Below, piece after piece: positions 22,311 to 34,755 of a DNA stretch of 64,000 nucleotides (position 1 is the first letter of the stretch; each line of letters opens with the position of its first letter). Source of the DNA: Heterocephalus glaber (taxonomy: Eukaryota; Chordata; Mammalia; Rodentia; Bathyergidae); assembly GCF_000247695.1 (NCBI RefSeq), contig NW_004624743.1:7758495-7822494 (forward strand). Reading direction: 5' to 3'. The notes under the pieces are model-generated. The model was not told where the DNA came from. It made no database searches and worked only from the letters and a program-made list of their open reading frames with translations. A program made the position numbers and the translations under genes.

Positions 22311-23388
22311 TAGAAGTGCCCAGGAATTACTGACGTTATGCTCAGCTCATACTTCTCTTTGACTAAGGAGAGTGAGCCCATTAACATTGTCTGTATAGTG
22401 CCTTTAACTTTTCAAAAACAGTGTTTGTCCAAGGAATTCCCACCTCGAGCTCTGGCGATGTCCTCCAAAAAAGTGTGGGTGGAACCGACCCCACATCGCA
22501 GGCCTGGGGGGGACCCCTGCAGCTGACCCGGGGCAGAGCTGCTCAGGCCGGAAGTGGATAGACACCCAGCTGTGCCCTGAGAGGGGCCGCCAGGATTCCA
22601 GGCAAGGTCTTTATTGCTGAAACTCTTGCATAATGACATCTTTATTCATGTGAAAGCGCAGTGTGGAATTCCACTGTATGAAATTGTTTATGTTCATCAG
22701 AAATGTTATTTGTCTTTACAAAGTCTGGTTTCAATGAACCTGCTCTGTAATGGATATTAAATAAACATGGAATTTTACACGTTCATAATATTTGGTTTCT
22801 TGTTGTGATTTTGATGAACTACGCTTTCAAGCATTGTCAGTTCATCCTTATTTACAAAGAACCATTTGCTTGTAGCAGAGTGATGTAGTGACTTGCTCTA
22901 TTTTAAGATAAAGTCAACTTTTCTATTCAATGTTTAATGTGAAACTCAGAAATATTCTTTTAGGTCACATTTACATCTCTGTCTGTATAACATGCACTAT
23001 ATTATTTTAACTAATACTGTGAGCTATATAAACCAAAGACATTCTAATTCTGCTTTTAATGTATTTTTTGTAAGATAAATAATTTATAATGCACTAATAA
23101 AACTAAGGAGCTCATGTTAAAACTTATGTTATATGACCTACTGAAATTGATCTATAGAAACTGACTCTCTTAAAAATAATTTCATAAAATTATTTTGTAT
23201 AAAATTGACTTCTTTGTATGAATTCTTGACAAGTATAAAACAAAACTTTGAAACTCCGTTTCCATCTTTCTACACATTGAAAAGAAGTAATTGAATACTT
23301 TCTAAGTCTGTGATTTTTCTGTCTCTGGGAAAAAGAAACCAGATTAATCGTGAACACTTGACTTGCACCAGTTTATGGTCACCTATTT
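22311..23388. other. Unassigned stretch with a GC-richer block and a 3' UTR-like end
   Basis: 22,430-22,610 is GC-richer with several CpGs. It passes into A+T-rich sequence with overlapping ATTAAA/AATAAA signals near 22,757-22,765. No named repeat or protein was recognised. The short reverse frame (22412-22639, 75 codons) has no motif. Confidence 0.4.
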
Positions 23389-23403
23389 AAAATATGAAAT
23401 TCC

Positions 23404-23738
23404 AATTTCCAATGATGAATGTCCTTATATTGCATACCTAAAATGTACCAATGATTAGAATGAATAATCGATAAAGCAAAATAGGAAGAAAAGGTCCAAA
23501 GGTGTAGGGAATAGTGGGAGAGGCAGGGGAAAGGAAAGAAGGGAAAGGAAAAATGATGAGAAATGGAAAAAATGGAAATAAAGTCTTCGTAAATAGGGAA
23601 GGGTGGAGGACGTGAAGGGAGGACTAGGAATGGGGAAAAAATAAGAACCAAGATGCATCATGTAAAGGTACAAGTTCCCAATGAGAAATGTAATTGTGTT
23701 GTATACCTACAATGTACCAATAAAATAATTTAATAAAA
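23404..23738 (+). mobile_element. L1 3' end, type B, with 15-bp duplication
   Basis: A purine-rich L1 3' UTR ending 'acaatgtaccaataaaataa' plus an A tail, flanked by aaaatatgaaattcc at 23,389-23,403 and 23,739-23,753. It also begins with a second copy of the tail motif ('ccaatgatgaatgt', 'tacctaaaatgtaccaat'). So the inserted sequence carries two L1 ends in the same orientation. Confidence 0.88.
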
Positions 23739-23753
23739 AAAATATGAAATTCC

Positions 23754-24164
23754 TCTTCAAAGAATACCTAGGCTTTTTACACCTTTAACTGATATGGTTT
23801 TATGTGTTGATTTATTTATGACATGCTTGTATTTTTGCCATTCAGGGAAAGAAATACCACTTAGTATTTTTTGAAAGCAACTGCATCTCTATTCATTCCT
23901 CCTATGAGCTCTCTTTGTAACCGGAACCCACCCTGTGAACATCCATATACAACCCACCTACACGAGGCAGGGAAAGTAATGAAGGAGCAAATAAACACCC
24001 AGACATGCAGGCACCTTTAACCTTTAAAGGGTTTAAGACTTGCGCTTGCGAGATACCGACACCACCTAATGTCATCACTGAGAGGCGGTCTGGCCGGCTG
24101 ACTTTCCAGGGAGAAACCAGGAAGTTGTTAAGAAGGGAACGCTGACCGCCAGCTCAGAGCCCGT
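23754..24164. other. Unique stretch, nothing recognised
   Basis: No family or gene recognised. Confidence 0.4.
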
Positions 24165-24590
24165 TTCAGTGAATGAGTAGAGCACATATGGCATTTACAC
24201 ACAATGAGTATTACTCTGCCATAGAAAGGATAAACTTGAGTCATTTGTAGGAAAATGGATGCACCTTGAGACCATAATGTTAAGGGAAACAAGTCAGACA
24301 CGCAAGCTTCAGTATTGCACGGCTTCTCCTTATATGAGAAACCCAAAGTATAAGTAAATTAAAGAGCAAAATAAAAGATAGATGATAGGATACAGGGAGA
24401 TAGAACTTTTTCAAACGGGAAGGGGCCCAAGAGATGGGGGAGGGGCGTAAGCGGAGGAGGGAAAGGGATGAAACTAGAATTAAGATGTGTTCTCCACGCG
24501 TACGAACTCTCCACGAGGAATGTGATCATTAAGTGCTGCAAACATGTACTAATAAAATGAATAAAGAGATTAACTATTTTTAAAAAAAGA
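24165..24590 (+). mobile_element. L1 LINE 3' end, type A
   Basis: 'gagtattactctgccataga', 'gaaaatggatgcaccttgag', 'gttaagggaaacaagtcaga', a purine-rich 3' UTR (24,415-24,475) and the tail 'gcaaacatgtactaataaaa'. Truncated at its 5' end. Confidence 0.9.
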
Positions 24591-26218
24591 AATAGGGTAA
24601 TATCTTTGTACTTAATGTCTCTCCCTTGGTTTTGAAGTTGGGGTGGCTGTGGAAAGGAGAGAAAGAGGGGACAGGAGGAAATCAAGGGAACTAAAAGCCA
24701 GAGACAAAGGAATAAAGGAAGTTACAGGCATCGAATGCCAACATGCTGAATCCTACAGCCAGGCTTTGAGGCCTCCTGGCACCAGCTTGCAGGATTATTT
24801 GAACAACTTAGAACTTCGCATTCCACTTTAAAATTCTTTTCTGTATCATCTTGTAGACTGCATGACTTTTGTGGGTGAGTAACCTCACCATTCCTAAGAT
24901 TCCTTCCCTTTGACTTGTTTCATTTTTCTGGCAGTGACCTTTCCCTGACCTCAGCCCCAAACTCCCGGTCACCTTGCTGCGGCCCTAGCGCAGCTCTGAA
25001 TCGAGGCTGACGGGACTGCTGGCACCAGATGAGGGGCCCCAGCACAATCCTCCTCTTTCATGCACGGAGGGAAGTTTCTTTTCCTAGGGCTCTGAGAGCA
25101 GGGCTGACTTACGCCTCCTCCTCATCGTGTGGCCCAGTAATTTTCCCTCTGGCCGGGTCTACTGACTGGTTTCCTTGCAGGAAGGGGCATGCACCACCGA
25201 TGCAGGAAGGGAAAAAGAGCCTTTATTGGTGCCAGAAAAACTTTCCATGGTGCTTCGCAACAATTCATTTCATAAAAGCAAAGTAGACCAATTATTTGTC
25301 CCTGTTGTAGTCAGGATTTGCCAGGGAATCGATTTAATATAGGACACATATTTTATAGAATTGTTTTAGAATATTCATCCAAAAAGTCAAAGCCAGGGGA
25401 GCGCAAGAGACCTGTCCACATGATAGAGACCCAAAGAATCCAGCCAAGGGCCTGGATCCCACAGCAAAGTCCCGCACAAGTCCAGCCGACGGCCTAGAGT
25501 CCGAGGCAATGTCTCATGCAAGTCCGTATCAAAGATCTGCACTGGGAAGGCCCAAAGACCAGAGGTGGAAGCTGGAAAGCCTGCACCAGCAGGAAGAAGG
25601 ATCTGTACCACCAGGCTGAAGGACCTACACTGATGCCAGGAAGTGATGCTCACAGCAAAGATCAGAGAACAGCAGCCATTCCCAATGAATGAGAGTGAGG
25701 CCCTGAGCTCCTCCTTCAAGAACAGCCACGTTCACATCAGGAAGACCACCCGCAGCAAGCTTCTGCAACAGCCCACAGTCCCCCTCTCCAGTTCTCTTTT
25801 CATGCTGTTGGCAACAGTCCTCAGGTGGGCCTTCCGCACCCAGACCACACTGATTCAGTTCAGCTGCGCGTTCCAAGTTGCCCATTAGTTAATCCACCAC
25901 CACTCCTAAATAACTAAAAAGTTTAACAGCTTATACTTAGAGTCATTTTAAAATTTCAATGCCACTATTTCTTTATACTCTTCTGCTGAAAGTCTGCTGA
26001 ACATCTGCCCAGGCAGTTTTCTAGCCTAGCACAGGAAAGAACACGTTGTAGATCAACATGAAAACAATCCGTATGCCCCAAGTTTTGAATTAGTGGAAAA
26101 AAATCACTGGACTGTTGGTCATAGATCACAAGTCACCTTTATCATTTGCCTCTGTGCTTCCACACATCTGTGACGGTCACCTGCCCAGTGGGGTTTGACG
26201 CTGATTCCAGGACCATGG
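24591..26218. other. Unassigned stretch including a GC-richer block
   Basis: 24,950-25,890 is GC-richer than its neighbours. A reverse-strand AATAAA lies at about 25,218-25,223, and a two-copy 42-bp imperfect tandem repeat at 25,440-25,523. Frames of 110 codons (reverse, 25387-25719) and 81 codons (forward, 25643-25888) overlap and have no known domain. It could be an unrecognised LTR on the reverse strand. Confidence 0.4.
25440..25523. repeat. 42-bp imperfect tandem duplication
   Basis: Two head-to-tail units, 25,440-25,481 and 25,482-25,523. Both start ccagcc and end gcacaagt or gcaagt. By hand, 29 of 42 positions agree. Confidence 0.7.
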
Positions 26219-26560
26219 TGTCTTAGTGCATTCCGGCTCCTATAACAAAATACCTTAGATTTGGAAATTTAGAAACAACAGAAATTTATTTCTCACAGTT
26301 CTGAAGACTGAGAAGTCCAAGATACCAGCAGTCTCCTGTGTGATGAGAGCACCTTTCCTGGTTGATGGATAACTTGCCTTCTTAGCTTTGCTCTCACATG
26401 GCAGAAGGGTCCAACCAGCCCCTTTGGGTCTCTCACCAGGGCTGTCTCTGAGGTCTCTCCTCATGCTATCTCACTTCATAAAGATTCTACCTTTCACCAC
26501 TATTGCACGGAAGATTAGCTTTCAACCTCTGAGTCTGGGGGGGATCCGAAACAGGCAGAC
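26219..26560 (-). mobile_element. ERVL-MaLR LTR (reverse strand)
   Basis: Forward-strand order is the mirror of MLT1/MST: 'cctataacaaaatacctta', 'caacagaaatttatttctca', 'cagttctgaagactgagaag', 'ctttgctctcacatggcaga'. The reverse complement carries AATAAA in the right place. Confidence 0.85.
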
Positions 26561-27965
26561 CACAGAGTGAACAGCAGACTCCGACAAATCACACTGAAGT
26601 GCATGACCAAAGTCAATCCAGTCTCTTAAATTGTTATGGTCATAAAGACAACTTCCAAGGCCACTGCTCTGCACTCCATATTTGCTCCCATTCTACAGAT
26701 GTTAGCCCTAAAAAAGAATAAAATTTTAGAAAAAAGAACCATCTCAATAGGGAGTGGGAAGCATGAAGCCACATCTTTATCTTGCCATCCAACTTTGTCA
26801 CTTCTTGGAAAAATAGTGCTTCGAATTATTTTTTAAATGAATAGACACATGTCTCATGTTTGGGCATTTAATTAGGCCCAAGGGAAAATGGATGTGGAAG
26901 TTTTTAATATCATTTTGCTATGCAGAATACTCATGAATATTTCCAACCATATTAGATAATTCTGTATCGAATGTACTTGTGATTCTGAGAGGTCTGTGGT
27001 GATTTCTGCAGAAGACAACCATCAGTCAGTGTTAGCTCCACGCAGACACATTGTTCTCTGCACACTCTAAAACAATCAAAAGAGTCTGCAAATGTTCTTC
27101 AAAGAGCACATCTAGAATGTTACTTCGTTAAACATCTCCTTGGCATTCATTCTATTTTCCACTTTGAATTGGTGCATTTAGTTTTGTAATGACCTTCCCT
27201 GGCAAGGAGGTTTTGTTAACTCTTTGATCTTCCAGCTTTGAGATGAAAACAAAGAAAATATAAATGAGCACTTTGTGCACTATCTTGCTGAGGAGACGAG
27301 AAGAAAAAAGGAAATATGTCTTCATCAAAAAGATTGGTTTGTGTGAAGAGTTTCGGTCCTTCCCATTCTTTTCTCCCTTTGAGCAAAATGCTTATCAATG
27401 TTGTACATGTGTTTGTTTTAATGTCTTCTGAATAACACAGTCTTTGTTTCTGTTCTCTCCAGTGCTGGTAGCTGAGGTTAGGGTCAGATAACTCTTTGTG
27501 GATTTTCTTTTTAAGGCCATTCTTCACCCTTGGTTTCCTTTAACTCTGAGCACAATTCTTGGGAAATCTGTTAACTTATTTACAGGACACTGGAAGCCCT
27601 GCTCTGTTTTCGAGTATTCCTTTGTGTATGTTTCCCTGTGAGTGGGCAAGTGCAGATAGGTGCCTAAGACTGAGCTAAGAAAAAGTCTGAAACCTTTTAC
27701 TATCCAAGGCCCAGTCCATACTTTACATACTTCACTGTGACAGCATTTATGTATTTGAAACATCTGTGGTGGGGCCCAGTCATTTGTTGCTTGTAAAGTT
27801 GTGAACTCATAGCATCATTAAGAGGAGGTTGAGATGCTGCCTTTCAGCTTTGCTGTGTTTGCTTCCTTTTCCATATTCACCTGTCTTTTTTTTTTTTTAC
27901 CTTAATCACAATTTTGAGAACATAACTTTAGATTAAAAAAATTATAAAATACTAGCATGTTATGA
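26561..27965. other. Unique stretch, nothing recognised
   Basis: Frames of 103 and 79 codons on the reverse strand (27,216-27,763) have no recognised domain. A poly-T run lies near 27,885. Confidence 0.4.
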
Positions 27966-27979
27966 TGAAACTGTAATTC

Positions 27980-28055
27980 CTGCAGTACTGGGGATTGAAC
28001 CCAGGACCTTAGGCATGCAAGGCAAGTGCTCTGTAGCTGAGCTACGTCCCCAGCT
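27980..28055 (-). mobile_element. ID SINE (reverse strand)
   Basis: 'gtactggggattgaaccca' and 'ctgagctacgtccccagct' define the B-box and A-box sides. The flanks tgaaactgtaattc (27,966-27,979) and tgaaggtgtaattc (28,056-28,069) agree at 12 of 14 positions, an aged target-site duplication. Confidence 0.85.
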
Positions 28056-28069
28056 TGAAGGTGTAATTC

Positions 28070-30646
28070 AAAAGATAAGAATAGTCATTCATCAGAACAA
28101 ACTGTCTCTTTTCTTATTCACATGATCAGACATTTATCATTTCATATATATTGTCTTTAGCATCTCAAACTTGAAACTTTAAATCTCAGGCACTCCAAAC
28201 AAAGGCCCTGAGGACCTTTTAGATTTACTTCACCTGTCCTGGAACAACAGGCAGACTCGCTGTGTGATGATGATGTCAGTAGCCAGTTGCAGCAATCATA
28301 GGTTTATCTGAAATGGAAAGCTATTATGCCAAGATGGCTTCCTTCACTTTACTTCGGCTAAGTTTTTCCTTTTATTTGCCTCATTCAACACTCACCGCTG
28401 TGGTACTAATGTGCTGAAACTACCAAGCTATATAATTCTACCATCGTCCCTTTTAGGGATGAAAAAATAAGATTGTTTACTTAGTTGCCCTGACCAAGTG
28501 AAGCAGACCCAACATGAGAGCCAATGCCTTTTAATTTCCCATCTGCTTTAATTCACATCTCTGGGCCAAACAGAGAAGAAAAACGATCAATGACTGATAC
28601 AGAAAACATGTGCCTTTTTGTCTCGATGTAACTCGAGTGGCAGTTCACCTGCCAAACCTCTTTCCACATCCTCTCTTGACACCTTTCCACTGTCTCTGCT
28701 TCTGACAGTATTCCAACTGCACATTAGCGCTTCCCCATTGTGTTTTATATTTACTTGTCTTGTCGTACTTGCAATTATAATTTTCCTAACCTGAAAACTT
28801 GCTTATATTCTAGAATAGGTTCTAAAAATACTTACCAATGATATTAATAGCTATAAATGGATTGCTGAAAACTAAGAGTGCTTCTTTTGGAAAATTGAAA
28901 TTATAGATAAATAATTTGAAAGCAGGTCCGTCAGGCAGTTATGATCAGAAAACAGTTTAAACTTAAAAACTCATTAGGAATGTTCCTAAACATTCTACTG
29001 AAAAATCTTTTTGTCACTAAACAAGTAATAAAGCAACCAGTATTTGCATGCATGCAATGCAACTATTAAATGGAAATCTGATAGAATGTATTGAAGAAAT
29101 ACTGAAATTTGAAATCTTGGACTATTCATGCTTTTAAATGGTCTCAGAGAAATTAGAAAATATTTGGAAGAAAAAAACTACTTACAAAACTCTTCCACAT
29201 TTTTATCTTTTGTCAGCCCAAGTAGTTTAATAAGTTTAGAGCAGTTTAACATATATTTAGAGGCAAATAGCATTTCAAATCTCTGATAATATTTTATACT
29301 CCTCTCAAAAATATCAAAATACTTAATCATACAGTAACATTGCAGAGAGGTAATACTTAGGTCTTTTAAACAACTGAAGAGGAAAACACATTGAAGCGGG
29401 CAATTATTTATTTAGATTTTTCATCCGTGTTACCAGGTCAAAACAACAAATTTGTTTTTCCACTTTGCAAAATGTAGGAGAAAAGGAATTGAAGGATGAA
29501 GAGCTCTTGTGAAAAGTTCTGATTGCCTTGATACTGGCAGAGAAAAAAATCCTATGGCGTTTTTAGTTAAAAATGGTGACTTAATTATGTGTGCTTATCT
29601 CTTCTCCTTCCACTACCTCTGCCAAAATGACAGCAGCAGAGTAATAAAGGCATTTGCTTATAAGAAAAGAAAATGAGGATGGAAACAACAGTGGACACAA
29701 GATTTCAACAACTATCTGGAAGACAGCACGGATAGAGCAAGGAAGGCAGAGCAGAGGGACACACTGGGTGATGTGTTCAGAAGTCTGGGATATTGAATGT
29801 GGGAGGGATGGCAGGTGCAGAGCCAAAAACTAGAGCAATAGAGGAAAGTCTGACACACAGCAAATGGACCACTAGATCACCCCCCCCCCACATACACACA
29901 CACACACTCACATACAAACAAGTGTGCATACCACTCTACAGTACGAGAGAGAGAGAAGGTCTTCACTAGAGAAACTGAGCAGCGCTGACTCCATTTCAAG
30001 GACTGCAGGCACAAAAAGCCAAGATTAAAAGACAGAACTGAAATAAATTCAGGTCAATACTGATCTGTAATCCTTCCACCCCTTCTGAGACTCTGCTCTC
30101 AAAATGCTGACAGCTACAACATACGTTCCTGGTTAGGAAACTTCAAGACATTTCTCTGGAGAATTTGAATGGCTCTCAAGAAAGGACCCATGAAAAATGA
30201 AATTTGGGGTTCCCCTAGGAGAATTCTGGCCCACCAGCTAATCCCCCTCCTGGAAAGTCCAACCCCCAGAAAGCTCCAGTCTTCCACTCAGCTCTACGAC
30301 ATCCTACTGCTGAATATGATCATCTAAGGACCACTTGACACATCAGGAATATCTCCAACATGAAAGACAGGGAGACAAAGAAAGAGAAGGACCCAAGAGA
30401 AAATAATTCAAAACCATTGATGGTTAATATCTTCAGGTATATAAGAAAAATTATTGTGACCACAAATCAAGAACAGAATGTTATGGAAAAGAAACGACTA
30501 AAGAAGAAACTGTTGAATATGAAAAATATATCACCTTACCTGCAAGAGAAGGATGAAAAGATAAAATAATCCAGAAAGTAGAGCAAGACAAGGACTTGGA
30601 AACCAAAAGAGAAAAGATAACAGCTAAATCTTATGGTCTCAATGTA
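28070..30646. other. 2.6 kb mostly unique, A+T-rich
   Basis: A C-run and (CA)n-rich patch sits at 29,880-29,925 and a short GA tract at 29,946-29,957. The stretch 30,180-30,640 is A-rich and recalls an old L1 5'/ORF1 region, but not firmly. Otherwise nothing was recognised. Confidence 0.4.
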
Positions 30647-30977
30647 CAAATAACCCTCATTATGGATGGAGTGCTGGTTTCAGAGTTCCCCTCAGATACC
30701 AAATTCCGGGAGCACTTCAAGTCCCTCATATAAAATGCTATAGTATTTTCCTGTAATCTACTCACATCCTCACATATACTTTAAATCATATCTATGTTAC
30801 TTATAACATCCAATATGTAAATTCTATTTAAATATTTGCTGTAGCTTGTTATTTAGAGAGTTATGACAAAAATATCTGTGCCTGTTTAATTTCAATGCAG
30901 TTTTTTAAAGAAATATTTTCTGTCCCCAGTTGGTTGAATACAAAGACAAAGAACCTGCAGATATGGAGGACTGACTG
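30647..30977 (-). mobile_element. Tigger-type MITE with TA duplication
   Basis: Termini 'caaataaccctcattat' and, inverted at the other end, 'cagtcagtcctccatat', each bordered by TA (30,645-30,646 and 30,978-30,979). Inside, 'tcagataccaaattccggga', 'tcaagtccctcatataaaat' and 'gttggttgaatac' match the pogo/Tigger-group family whose ends read cagttggccctccatatc. Non-autonomous. Confidence 0.85.
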
Positions 30978-30979
30978 TA

Positions 30980-32299
30980 ATTAATATGCAGAGGAAATAT
31001 ATTCTTGTAATCTTGATCATGAGTTAATGGCAGTTGTCTCATATGGCTAATGTTATGACTTTCCTGAATTTTGTAATAGAAGAAATTGCTACACATATAG
31101 TGAAGACTTTCAAAGGGCTGAAAAGCTGCCAAGCTCCACATGTTCTAGATTTGAATAAACTCAATTTCTCAAGCATTCAAGTATTCCAGGCTGGCCCGGG
31201 TCACTCCAGCACAGGTAATGTGAATTCTAAGGAGGTGACCAGTTAATAAAAGAGGATGCCACAGCCACTAGTCCAATTTTGAGGGCCCTGGGGCCAACTG
31301 GAACCTTTCACAAATTATGTGAAATCATAGAGCTTCATTTATCCATCTCTTAATGAAGTGATTTTTTTAGTCATTTAGTTACTATCGTCCCTTTTCCTTC
31401 TTGTTATCTGAAACATTAGATCTTCAAAGTGTAAAACCACAGATGTAGTTCAGAGATGTAAGGAGTTGCAATACGTCCCTCTGGACATGAAGGGAGGTGC
31501 ATGACTAAGAGCTCCCCACACAGTAGGGCCACAACCTTTGCAGTCTAAAGCATGATAGCAAAGCTAGCACAATTTTTCTTCCTCCTGTACAGTTTTACAG
31601 ATGGAAGACATGTTCTTCTGGAATTTTCCATTTAATATTTTTGGACTTCAGCTAACTGAAGTGAAAAGTAAACCACAGACAAGGGAGGATAACATATAAT
31701 AACATTTAATTTACAAATTGCTAGTGAAGATGTTAGCTCTATTCATATTTGAAATTAAGTAATTTTTCTTTCCTCTTTATTTTCTTTTTTATTCTTTCTT
31801 TTTGGGGTGTAAAAATCTGGAGAAAATATTTAGCATGGTGGCAACAGATGCATGACCATCTATATGGCTACCCAGTTTCCTTTTTTCTCAACAACGAACC
31901 AAACGCTTGTGGCCATCCACATTCGCTGATGAGCGTCATTGAAGAGCTTGTTTTACTTTGGTTGGTTTGAAGTGAATTTCCCCATAGAAACAATGTTGCA
32001 CATAATACAGAGATAACCACATTGGTCCTCAGCATCCTTTTTAACCAGAGAATTCCCCAGCTGAGTGTTCTCATGTTACAGAAGCCAATGGGAGAAAAGC
32101 TAAACATGGAGCTTGGTGGGAGAATGTGCTACAGCTTCTTGCAATTTGACTGGGAGAAAAATGATGGTGTTAAAGCCTTTTCCTTTATCCTTTCTTCCTG
32201 GTGACTGAGCTATATCTGGTTTTCTTTTTATTACTATTCCCTTTCGTCCTGTCTAGCACTGATCCCATTCCTTGCTTCACAGAGGCACACAACTTACTT
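30980..32299. other. Unique stretch, nothing recognised
   Basis: Frames of 79 codons or fewer, no named repeats. Confidence 0.4.
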
Positions 32300-32540
32300 G
32301 AACAGTAATAATAGCTAACACTGATGACTGCTTCACCTACTTATCAGATACGGAGAATCTAAGCATGGTAGGTGTGCTGTCTCATTCAGTACTCACAACT
32401 GTACTGTAGGTAAAGCTTTGTATGTTGTTTGCATTATACAGGTCAGATAACTGAGTGATAAGTTAAATAACTCGGTAAAATCATATAGCTAATAAGTGGT
32501 GGAATAAGAATTTAAACTTAGGCAACTGGTCTCTGGGGTT
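32300..32540 (-). mobile_element. MIR SINE, nearly full length
   Basis: Reverse-strand MIR: 'taatagctaacactgatgac', 'tgtctcattcagtactcaca', 'attatacaggtcagataact', 'tagctaataagtggtggaat'. Confidence 0.8.
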
Positions 32541-33687
32541 CATCTCTTGTTAGTCATGACAGGATGACTGGTAGACAGACAGACTGATAATACACACAGC
32601 TTTACCTCTATTAAAACTGAAATCTGGTGGGAATAAACTATATCTATCTTTTCTTTTTAATTTAGCAGCACAGGAGAGAAAACAGGCAATCATGTGAGGA
32701 ACTTACTTCTAGCTTAAGAAAAATGCCTAATGATTTGGAATTGAGGCAGCAACTGGATAGACAACAAAAGAAGTGAATGCAACCTGTGAGCAGGCTCTGG
32801 CCTTGGAGCGTAAACCCCAGCAATCTGTAGGCTGGGGCTGAAAGAAGCCAGAGAGGCTGCAGGGCCGAGTTGGCCAGGTGGAGATGTGAGGAGGGAACTG
32901 GCATCCGGGCACATTTAGGTTGCTGATCTGAGGAGCAGAGGAGAGTTCAGGAAGTCAGAAAAGCACCGAGAAACAGGTTTGACAACGTTTATAAAATGAA
33001 ATTTGCAACTAAACTGTTTTATACAGAGTTTAACGCTGTGAAAACGCCTGAGGTGACTTAATACTAATGTTATTTCATTTATTTAATCTACTGCTGATAG
33101 CTGGGAACAGACTCAAACATTGCCAACACCTCTTGAGTGAGTCATGAGTGACTTTATGAGACGAAGATGTTCCCGGTCTCAAAAATTAGACATCCTTCCC
33201 CAGTGTACATTCTTACATCCTCGCCAAGAAGAAGGATGCATTCTACTCACTAGGAATTGAACAAGGTCACCTTGGCCCAGGTTGTCAGGAACTAAAACAG
33301 TAACAGACACTTGTCCACAGGAAGATGACAATATCGCTATTATAAATTGTTATCATTTCTTTAAAAAGAAAATGTAAAGTAACTTGTAGATATTTAATGA
33401 AGATTTGGGAAATATAAAAAAATTTGCTTCATATTTGCTTAATGGCAGCTAAGCAGCTTTGTTAGGGAAGAAAAGAAGAAAGAAAGGAAGAGAGGGTAAA
33501 TAACTGATTACCCAACAGACCAGTAGTCAGGAGATTTCCTCTAGGTAAGCAGAGAAGCCTTAGCTGCAATATGAAATTAAATCCAGAAGTGCTTATTGGG
33601 ACGTAGATGTGGACTGGTCATGTTTTCATAGAAAATGACTAGAATGTCCATAGAATGTCTAGTTTCTTTTCTTCCACAATGGCATGG

Positions 33688-33690
<3 letters not shown>
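32541..33690. other. Unique stretch, nothing recognised
   Basis: No repeat recognised. Three overlapping short reverse frames at 32,662-32,914 have no motif. Confidence 0.4.

Positions 33691-33735
<45 letters not shown>
33691..33735. repeat. (AC)n microsatellite
   Basis: About 19 AC units followed by a short (AT)n run. Confidence 0.97.
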
Positions 33736-33957
33736 ATTTTTTCCATATATTGACAATCACTGTAAAACATTGTAATGAGAGTGCGGAACTTGAAGATTCA
33801 TTATTGATTCTGTGACCTTGGGAAAATTCTTTTTCCTTTAGCTCTTAGATTCCTCTAGAAAATCAGAGGGTTGGAAAAGATCACCATTCTCCAAAGAGTA
33901 TGCATTTGCAACCAGTTTTGGGGGGATATAAATACACATAATTGGGGAAAAAGAACC

Positions 33958-34132
33958 AGAGCCAGGTGTGTAATCCCAGCACTATGGGAGGTTGAGGGCA
34001 GGAGAATTGCAAATGCAAGTCCGGCCTGGGTAATTCAGTGACTTAAGGAGTAAAGGCTAGGAACGTAGTTCAGTGTGAAGGCCCTAATTTCAATCCCCAG
34101 CACTGGAAAGAGTAAATAAATAAGTAAACAAA
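33958..34132 (+). mobile_element. B1-dID dimeric SINE
   Basis: The B1-like left half has a deletion near its start ('gagccaggtgtgtaatccca', then 'ggaggttgagggcaggagaa'). It is followed by an ID-like right half ('gtagttcagtgtgaagg', 'caatccccagcact') and an AAAT-rich tail. Confidence 0.85.
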
Positions 34133-34244
34133 TGCTACAAGTGACAAAATCCCTCCCTTAAGTCAGTTTAACAACAAAATTGGTTTATCTTCTCATGTAG
34201 CTGAAAAGTCCAAGGGCCAAGCTGGCTTTTGACGTGTCTGATTC

Positions 34245-34755
34245 TGTGGATTGAATAATAGCGTGAAATCTGTGTCATAGGCACAATGATGTTCTCCAAA
34301 CATGTCCAAACCCCATGGAATTTTCTTAAAGTACTGGAAACCATGAAATGTATCTTACATGGCAAAAGATAATTTGCAGAAGTCATGGAAGTTTAAGATG
34401 AGAAACTGTCCAGGGTCCAATCTAACCACACACTTCCACTTAAAAGTCGAAGACGAAGGACAAGGCACTGGTGGAGAGGGGTGACATGAGAACTCAGGAC
34501 ACTGTTGAAGACAGAAGAGGCCAAAGCCTAGGGATGTGGTGGCTTCTGGACACTGGGAGCAACCCCCAGAACATGGGGACCTCAATGCTACTCTCCTGGA
34601 GCTTCCAGAGGCATAGACCTGTCAGCTTTTTAATTTTAATTCAAAGACTTATATCATACTCTGCCCTCCAGAGCCATAACATAATAAATTTGTATTGCTC
34701 TGAGAAACTAAGTCTGTGGTAAAAATTTTTGTGGCAGCAACAGAAGACTAATACA
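34245..34755 (+). mobile_element. MLT1 (ERVL-MaLR) solo LTR, near complete
   Basis: TG start 'tgtggattgaataatag', 'caaacatgtccaaaccccat', 'gataatttgcagaagtcatg', 'tctgccctccagagccataa', 'cataataaatttgtattgct', 'ctaagtctgtggtaaa' and closing 'agactaataca'. The order and ~511 bp length fit MLT1. Confidence 0.92.

Noticed and set aside
33691..33735. Long AC/AT run as a possible Z-DNA or origin feature
   Set aside because: An ordinary dinucleotide microsatellite; nothing around it supports a special role.
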